Positions 57,231 through 64,000 of a stretch of DNA of 64,000 bases are shown here, piece after piece (positions within the stretch are counted from its first letter, which is position 1; each line of letters begins with the position of its first letter). A program made the translations under genes and the position numbers. Origin of the DNA: Malus domestica (taxonomy: Eukaryota; Streptophyta; Magnoliopsida; Rosales; Rosaceae); contig NC_091669.1 of assembly GCF_042453785.1 (NCBI RefSeq), positions 10,924,501 to 10,988,500 of the forward strand, given 5' to 3'. The notes under the pieces are model-generated. The model was not told where the DNA came from and searched no databases. It saw only the letters and a list, made by a program, of their open reading frames with translations.

Positions 57231-58364
57231 ATATCAGGTTCTTTAGACATGTATTGGTTTAATTTATGCATGAAAGCTACGGGTTTCATATGGTATGTTT
57301 TGAATGAAAACTTCGAGTTTCAAAGGCACTAAATTTGAAACTACAGGTTCAATTTAGTTTTATGAACAATTGGTTCATAATGAGAGGTTCATGCAAGAAA
57401 CACAAAATGTAATATATTAACCAAGTGTAGTGGATTTGAGTTGTCTTCGGGAACTAAAGTGTGAGAGCTTCGTTACTACGAAAGTATGTGACGGTTCAAA
57501 GTATAAAAATACATTATTGAATTGTTAATGTCCAAAAGTGATTTTCAGGTCAATAATTTTGGATTCATTATCAGATTAATGTACTGCATGTCACTTTTAA
57601 TTAATTCAATAAATCGGGCCATACGGGTCGATTGTAGAAGCAAAATAATATTAACATATGGGTGAAATTATTGTAGAATGCTAAAATAAAAGTATTGGGT
57701 CGAAAAAATTGCCCCAAAAATACAATTGGGCTCGGGTTGTGTGCCTAGAGTAAAAAGGCATGGCCCAAAAACCTTGGGTGTGGGCTACAGGCCATGAGGG
57801 TGGGTGAGAAACCCCTAGCCGAAGCTAGGTTTCATATATCGGCCAAAGGGGGGCATGGTACAGGTCCAGCAAGGCTGACATGTTGGTTGTTGCGTGGGGA
57901 AGCCCAGCCGCAAGGCTGGAGTCATGCAGTTGATGCGGGCCAGGGCAACAAAGCCCAGCAACCAAAGAAAAAAAGGTTGCAGCGTGCGTATGGGAGGATA
58001 GCCCAGACAATTGGCCAGGTTGGATGGTTGCAGGCCAAAGTCAGTGTGCAGAGGTTCAGGGCTACAAGCCCTATCGAGGTAAAATCCAGGCCTAAGCCTG
58101 ATGGTTATTTGCACAATGATGGTGTGGTGCATGAAACAAATATATGAACATATACAATATCTATATCGAAAGGAAAATATAAACATAGAGGGGTTCATGC
58201 ATCATAAGGAATGTTTTCATGCTTCGTGGACGTTTCAAATATCTTCTTTTATTTTAAACGTACCTGATTAGCAGAAAACGAATAAGCTTTTGAATTTGGT
58301 GGATGATAGCCTCCTCCAACGATGCGTCAATTCCTTTGCTTCTGGCAAGAGCGTGCTGATAACG
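57231..58364 (-). other. Leader region of the antisense copia
   Basis: Between gag and the complete LTR. The LTR edge is followed on the minus strand by ACACGTTATCAGCACG, a conserved primer-binding-side motif in this copia group. The GC-rich 57760-58140 block has open frames by composition only. Confidence 0.6.
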
Positions 58365-58632
58365 TGTTGTGGGCCTATTTAATTGAACGATCTAGGATTA
58401 GAGAAAAAGAGGAGTGCGGCAAGCTTTAGGGAGAAGAGATATTGATTTAATTGTGATGTGTGTTTGATTCACCCCATTGTGCCTTTATTTATAGTAGTAG
58501 GAAGGGTAAAACATTTCTCTTTAGGATTACAACATTTAATAGGTAATCTAATCCTAAAAGGAATATAAGATACATTCCCAGATTCCCTAGGATTTACACA
58601 ATCACATTCCTATTCTAAATATGACTACAACA
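58365..58632 (-). repeat. Complete 5' LTR of the antisense copia
   Basis: 268 bp with inverted TGTTG/CAACA ends and the target duplication ATCCC outside. Confidence 0.88.
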
Positions 58633-58637
58633 ATCCC

Positions 58638-59215
58638 GATATATGAAATTTTTTTGTTATCACTACATGAAACTCAACCATGGTCCACGTACACTCCGAT
58701 GAGATGGTAACCTAACATGTTTGATAATTTAGAGCCTTGAGTGTTTGATATGGAATATATAGGTTATTTAATGATTTTGGGGTAAGGTTATAAAAGATGC
58801 TAGGTGCTAGTTAGGCGATGGGTTGGGGCCTAGAGTCCTACTTAATTGCATTGAGATAAATAAATTGCAAAACAAAATGACATATAAATTAAAATATTAT
58901 AACATATTGAAGATATAGAGAACAAGCATATAATGAGTGTTCATCCAAGTATTAACAAGTCTCTTATAATTTAATAAACAAACATAAAATCCAAAAGTTA
59001 AAGTCATCGATTTTCTGTCTAAATAAGAGTCATGACTTGGGGGTGCCTAGACAGGCCAGGGGAATGCCTAAGGAGGTCTAGACGCCATTTCTTAATTTTC
59101 AAATGCCTATGAATTATTCGGGACGGTGGCTAGCCGCCTAACACCTAAACGGGGCATAGGCGGCGCAAAGCGGGAGTTTTTAGAACAATGCTCTGAGAGA
59201 TTCAAAGAGCATGTG
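58638..59215. other. Non-coding with probable GCCTAGGCG-type repeat
   Basis: Blocks GATGCTAGGTGCTAGTTAGGCG (58797) and, later, GGTGCCTAGACAGGCC, GGTGGCTAGCCGCCTAACACC and GGGGCATAGGCGGCGC are locally palindromic and loosely inverse to each other. They suggest an old DNA element of 58790-59190. No gene. Confidence 0.4.
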
Positions 59216-61064
59216 AGTAGTGTGAAATCCCATCCTCGGATTTCACTGTTTTAAATTACTTATTTCATATTTTGTACTCTTATTCATAGTTTCGACGCGT
59301 TTTTATTTGTGGCATACAAATTTTTCAATAAGTAAAATGATGAAAACACATTCAATGAACTAAACGGAATTTTTACGAACGTATTTGAATCTTTCAAGAT
59401 TTTCTAGATTTATTTACATATTTGGATAGTACGTGTCGATATGAACGCGTGAGCGCAAGCATATTGTAATTTGGAGTTATAACGAAAGAGTTATTAATGA
59501 ATGAAGTTAAGGGCAAAATGGTCATTTGACCATAAATCTAGAAGGCTCCAGATTTTGTTGGAGCAATGCGATAGAGCCACATGTGTGGCTGTGATGGAAA
59601 TAAGAGAAGAGAAATTATGTATGGAACTGCCCAATCAAGAAGTAGAGAAATGAAAGAAAGGAGAACATGGAGGAACACCGAATCCTTAACTCGTTTTCGA
59701 CCAGCACGACCCGATGCCCAACCTGGACACCCTGTGTAATTTTCGACTCTGATTCTGGTATTTTCCTGGCAAATTGATTATCGCCACCACCTGCACTCTA
59801 CTCCATGACCCTCCCTCTACCAATTCCACCCCAAACCCAACGAGATTTTGACACATTTGATGGTGCACAAAACCCTTCGCCGGTGATCCACCGTTTCTGA
59901 AATGATCTCCGTCAACCACCACCACCCTCAGGTGTCTCTTGAGCCCAAAAACAAACCCTAAACAAGTTTGGGGGTGGCAGAGCTTTGAATTCGGCGAATC
60001 GAGGTTCACCCATTTTCGAGGTTTCCGACGGTTCGAGGGATTTTCTGGCTACTTCCCGGCCAAACTGGACTTTGTCCCAGGTATGAAAAATGTTTCCCTC
60101 ATTGAGTTGTACATTTCTGCAAAATTTGGTAAATTTTGGAGTCGGTCGGAATTTGTGGTTTCCGTTCACCGAAAACCGCCACCCGCGACGGCGCGTAAGG
60201 TGGCGCGTGGTTAGTGGGTTGATGCTGCCTTTTTAAGTTCAATTTGATGTCTTTATTTCAGATTTGATGTCCATTTGATGTGGCTCAATAGTTTGAACCT
60301 ATTGTTGAATATTACGTCACTTGATCATTTTATGATTTGACGATTTGACCGTTGGATCGTCACCCAACTTTAATATGTTATAGTACATAATATTTGAGGA
60401 CATTACAAACTAACGTATTGGGAATCTGACATACGGATCTTCCCGAATTGGATTTCTAAGTTTGTAAAATCAAACGTTGATGGCCACTTAATCTTAGCAA
60501 TTGGCGGAGATCCAACCGATGAATCGTAATGAAATTTTAGTAAGTTGTTCTAGAAGAGTAGTGAGACTCTTGGGAAGTTACAAATCAAAAATTTGATAGG
60601 CAGATGTTCCGTTTAGATTTCTAGGGTTATGGACCCTACTCTCGACCTTGATCGACGGTTGGTTTTTTAGTCAACTAGCCCGAGTTTTTCTAGCGTGTTG
60701 CTGATCTTAGAGTGTTGTTGAGATTCCATAGAGCTTATTGGGCTCAGCATGGTGACGTGTCTTCCTCGATTGATGTGCACCTCGATTTATGTACTGATGG
60801 CATCACATTGTGTTATGCTTGTTTATTTTATGTGATTTGACATATGTATTGAACTTGTTGTGGAGTGTGGTTGATTCGAGAACCCATTGTCATGGGGTTT
60901 GTTGCTTCAAGACTTGTTTCACATATCGTATCATTATTTCTCGTTTCATTGAGCCATTCTAATTATGTACCTTGTGCTTTGTTCCATTTCTTATTTCGTT
61001 GAGCTTTTGTATTTTGAGTACTTGATTCATGTCTTGTTCTTCAAGCGTCGCTATATTCCTTGGA

Positions 61065-61392
61065 CTTCCTCTCGGTTCCGTTGAGTGATCCGGAATTGGG
61101 TTTCCACTAGGGTTCCGTTGAGTGGTCTGGTTCCCTACTCCATTTGGATTCCATTGAGTGGTCTGGAATCTCTCGTGATCCGCGATTCCGTTGAGTGGTC
61201 CGGAATCGTATCCAGCTTGAATTTCATTGAGTGGTTCAATATGCATTTATACTCCGCGATTCGGTTGAGTGGTCTGGAATCGTATCCACGCGGATTCTGT
61301 TGAGAGGTCTGGAATCTCTTCTACTTCGCAATTCCATTGAGTGGTCCGGATGTTGATAGATTTCGTTGAATGGTCCGAAATCACATCATTTG
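61065..61392. repeat. Degenerate minisatellite, GTTGAGTGG(T)C unit
   Basis: About nine copies of ATTCCGTTGAGTGGTC(C/T)GGAATC at 30-45 base spacing. Most copies hold an internal inverted pair GATTCC...GGAATC, so each unit can form a small hairpin. Lies inside the large LTR. Confidence 0.88.
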
Positions 61393-61560
61393 ACTTGTTA
61401 GTTTCTTGAATTTGATCAGTTTCAGATATGTAGGTTTCGGCCGAAATGTGTCGCTCTAGCCCTGCATTTTGGTGTATGGTATGTGTTATTGATTAATGTG
61501 ATTGTGGAATGATGTTGGTTGTGATTGTTGTCATTATGATTAGACTCATTGACCAATATG

Positions 61561-62217
61561 TAGGGGTGGTTCGGTATAGGATACCATACCGAAACTAGTA
61601 TCCCGAATCCCAAACCAAATTTTCGGGAATCCCAAATTTTGGGAATCTCGAAATATTTTTGGGATTTCTGGACAAATTGGGAATCCCAAATTGAAATATG
61701 AAATTATGAATTGTTGTTCAAATATATAATTCAAGAACACATTCATGAATTAGGAATGTCATTTCATTCACACTACCATTTAATCTAAAACTGGCATGTC
61801 TGACTGTTTTTATCAGAGTCAAAATTAAAATTAATTAAACCATTTTTGCAAGCCTTCTGAAATCATCAGTCATGGTAGCAGCAATAATAAAATCCAAATC
61901 AATATCAAACAAAACATGAAAAATATGCAAGATGTAGGGCATTCCAGGTTGTGGAGCATGAATTAGAAACTACTAGCATCAATTATAAAAGAATAATATA
62001 TAAATATATATATATATAATTAATATTATATATTTTCGGTTTAGTATGGGATTCCCGAAATATCAAGAAGCCAATCTCGAATCCCGTACCGAAATTTCGG
62101 GATCGGTTCGGGATAGCAACTCGAAAATTTTGGGAATTTCGATTTGGGAAATTTTTGGTTTGGGATCGGGATTTTTTCGGTTCGGTTCGGGATTTTCAGG
62201 AATTTTTTCCACCCCTA
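61561..62217. mobile_element. Non-autonomous hAT element, 657 bp
   Basis: Starts TAGGGGTGG and ends CCACCCCTA, with a perfect 8-bp target duplication CCAATATG at 61553-61560 and 62218-62225, the hAT hallmark. Subterminal regions are packed with GGGATTCC/CGGGAT/TTTCGGG repeats in both orientations. No transposase. Inserted in the large LTR. Confidence 0.93.
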
Positions 62218-62555
62218 CCAATATGGCTAGAGATTTATGTTACGCTTCATCGAATGTTCCTCGTGATGTTGCATGCATGTTGTGTGGTATTATGTTGAGA
62301 CATAGTGATTTATGTGATGATTGTTCGAGTGTAGTGAAGGACAAACCACAAATGGCTTGATCCCTGTTTAGGGTACGTGGCAGTCTAACGAGGAGTTTAG
62401 ATGCAGCCATAAAGTATACGAAAATTACTACACAATTCGAATCTTGAGTTATGCTTTGTACATATCCCGGAGGCATGGTATGTTAGATATATGGGTATTT
62501 GGTAATGTAACGTGTCAATCCAGGATGTATGTCGGGATCGGGACGTGACAAGTAG

Positions 62556-63254
62556 AGAGCTTTTGGGATCATCTAGATGTTGTATTCGGTCCCATACCTA
62601 TGAAAGTTTATCTTATATTACCGGCCCCAAGTCCAGATAAAGAAGGATGTGGACTGTATCAGGTAGTCAACAGCCATAACTCATTTTTCACGTCGAACTC
62701 TTATGATCTAGATGTTATAGTCTGTTCATGTTATTTCCAAAAGTTATGGGATTGACTGATGATTCCTCCATTCTATCTTGAACAACTCTGATGAAATTTC
62801 TTTCTTTTTTATTTTGGCCAATATTTTAATTTGAATTTTAATTTGAATTTTAATTTATTCGTTAGGATACTTCAGCCTTTCACTATCAAGTATGACTACT
62901 ATACCAGATGATGCAGAAACAACATGAATTAGACAATAAAATAAGAAAATCTTGAAAATACTTTTATCCGTAATAATAATTTTACGGCCCTCCTAAAAAG
63001 AAGAAATCTGCATTGAAACCAGTGGTTATAGGTACACCTCTGTCCCCTCAGTTGGCCTGGAACAACTTTCAGTGGATTCAAAATGAGAAAAATTTGAACA
63101 GTTCACTAAAATTCTCAAGAGGTTATGATCACTCATATATTTCATGCATTTATACAATCAATTTCTAAAGTCTTTGTGATGTTTTTATGTTAAAATTGTG
63201 GCATTTTACCTTACCTTATGTTATTGTGCAGTTAAATGTGTTTTATGATCAATT
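62556..63254. other. Non-coding, no gene seen
   Basis: AT-rich sequence with the short tandem TTTTAATTTGAATTTTAATTTG at about 62826-62850. No recognised element ends. Confidence 0.4.
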
Positions 63255-63685
63255 TCAATTAAAAGGAAGAAAAGTGAAGACACGGACAAAGAAGCAGAGA
63301 GGATGGCAGGAAACAAAGTGGAAAAACAGCATGGAAGAATTCTGACAGAGTGGAGAGAGCATTAAGAGAGTGACGAAAAGAAAAAGAAACAAATAAAAAA
63401 GACAGACTGGCAGACAAAGAGGTGTGGAAAGAAAAGAAAAAAATAAACAAATAAAAAACAGAGAAGAGTGGAAAGAGAGTGGAGTGCACACTGACAAACA
63501 AAAATAAAATAGGCAGAAGGGAGAGAGCACTGAGGCAGTGCGGAAGGAATAAAAGAAGAAAGAGCAAGCGTGGAGAGAGGAGAGACACGGGCAGAGGGGA
63601 ATAAGTGGAGTGCGCAAACAGAGAGCAGGGCAGACCAGGAGAAAACGTGACTGGCAGGGAAAAGAGAGGAGAAAACATGAATACG
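63255..63685. repeat. Purine-rich tract, about 430 bp
   Basis: The plus strand is dominated by A and G (AAAGAAAAAGAAAC, AGAGAGTGGAG, GGAGAGAGC). This strong strand asymmetry creates long Phe/Ser/Leu/Cys frames on the minus strand that are compositional, not coding. Confidence 0.75.
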
Positions 63686-63699
63686 TAGTTTTAATTTTC

Positions 63700-64000
63700 A
63701 ATTGCTTAAGTGTTGTTATATGCTTGCTTTGATATTTTCAATCACTAAATTAAACTATCTATGTATCTTGATGCTTGAACACCATTAGGATGCTTAGAAA
63801 AGTTATCGGATGCAATTTTGAACGAATGTCACGTTAAAATTGGTTGTGCTTCTTATGATTGAGAATTATACTCTCCTAAGGTAAATATCATGCTCTTAGG
63901 GATTATATGGTTTAACAAAAGGATTTTCACCAAGATTAATGAATCACTCATGTTTATATTTAATCCAAATGTCATGGATAAGTTGCATGTAGTGGTATGC
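63700..64000 (-). mobile_element. Second copy of the dispersed repeat seen at 12880
   Basis: Read on the minus strand, it has the motifs AAATATAAACATGAGTGA, AATCCCTAAGAGC, AATCATAAGAAGCA, TTGCATCCGATAAC and GCATCCTAATGGTG in the same order as 13395-13590. It runs off the window end. Confidence 0.6.

Larger units (their letters stand above)
54495..58632 (-). mobile_element. Internally deleted copia element, antisense
   Basis: The right LTR (its 5' LTR) is complete at 58365-58632, TGTTGTGGG...CTACAACA on the plus strand. The left LTR is only 54495-54620 and joins pol sequence directly. Perfect target duplication ATCCC at 54490-54494 and 58633-58637. Internal order on the minus strand: leader, gag, CCHC knuckle, protease, GAG-pre-integrase, integrase; reverse transcriptase, RNase H and half an LTR are absent. 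Multiple stops and frameshifts in what remains. Cannot encode a polyprotein. Confidence 0.9.
59221..62550 (+). mobile_element. Large solo LTR (about 2.7 kb without nested insert)
   Basis: Starts TGTGAAATCCC and ends GGGACGTGACA, short inverted ends of LTR type, with a perfect 5-bp target duplication AGTAG at 59216-59220 and 62551-62555. No gag or pol inside. Its left third matches the antisense fragment at 32545-33464, showing a family. The unit length after removing the hAT insert is about 2,665 bases. A solo LTR from unequal recombination is the simplest reading; a non-coding LARD-like element is the alternative. Confidence 0.75.

Noticed and set aside
57794-58198. Open frames on both strands in the copia leader
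   Set aside because: GC-rich leader sequence; no domains and no conserved start.
63255-63701. Two overlapping minus-strand open frames of about 140 codons
   Set aside because: They arise from a purine-rich tract; the products are low-complexity Phe, Ser, Leu and Cys with no domain.

Overview
This is plant nuclear DNA, most likely from a woody Rosaceae such as apple or pear. The evidence is large GT-AG-intron genes, an ARF6-type auxin response factor with a miR167 site, a plant lipid-transfer protein, wall-associated-kinase-like (WAKL) receptor genes, an Au-type SINE and dense nested plant transposons. The family assignment is inference. I saw no rRNA, tRNA, CRISPR or bacterial feature.

Layout. 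1-3.0 kb: an intact type-1 lipid-transfer-protein gene with a decayed tandem copy behind it. 4.2-10.8 kb: a complete 14-exon ARF6 gene (928 aa) with a uORF-rich leader, a SINE in intron 6, a polyglutamine stretch, a short intron that is open in frame, and the miR167 site. 10.5-23.5 kb: a segmental duplication. The last ARF6 exon, its 3' flank and the 5' part of a WAKL gene occur twice (10521-12879, and 14599-15.9 kb plus 22.6-23.4 kb). The second copy is split by a palindromic DNA element that itself holds a 5,000-bp Ty1/copia element. 23.5-25.6 kb: an antisense LINE 3' fragment and MITEs. 26.1-53.6 kb: a plus-strand WAKL cluster with three intact three-exon receptor kinases (26164, 36921, 51047), a kinase-less receptor (43808) and a kinase pseudogene (29547), in addition to the two 5' fragments upstream.

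Between the WAKL genes lie a 3.5-kb CACTA element, Harbinger-like MITEs, a broken antisense copia with inverted arms, a Pack-MULE-like foldback carrying part of a WD40 gene and itself hit by a TRIM, and a second foldback element. 54.5-64 kb is almost entirely mobile DNA: an internally deleted antisense copia, a roughly 2.7-kb solo LTR holding a 657-bp hAT element and a minisatellite, and a purine-rich tract.

Functionally the window holds two unrelated kinds of gene. One is a developmental transcription factor regulated by auxin and miR167. The other is a rapidly changing cluster of cell-wall sensing receptor kinases, where tandem duplication, truncation and transposons have produced both intact receptors and fragments. 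The segmental duplication joins them: the 3' end of ARF6 was copied together with the 5' end of a neighbouring WAKL gene, leaving a second, splice-ready ARF6 terminal exon about 4 kb downstream.
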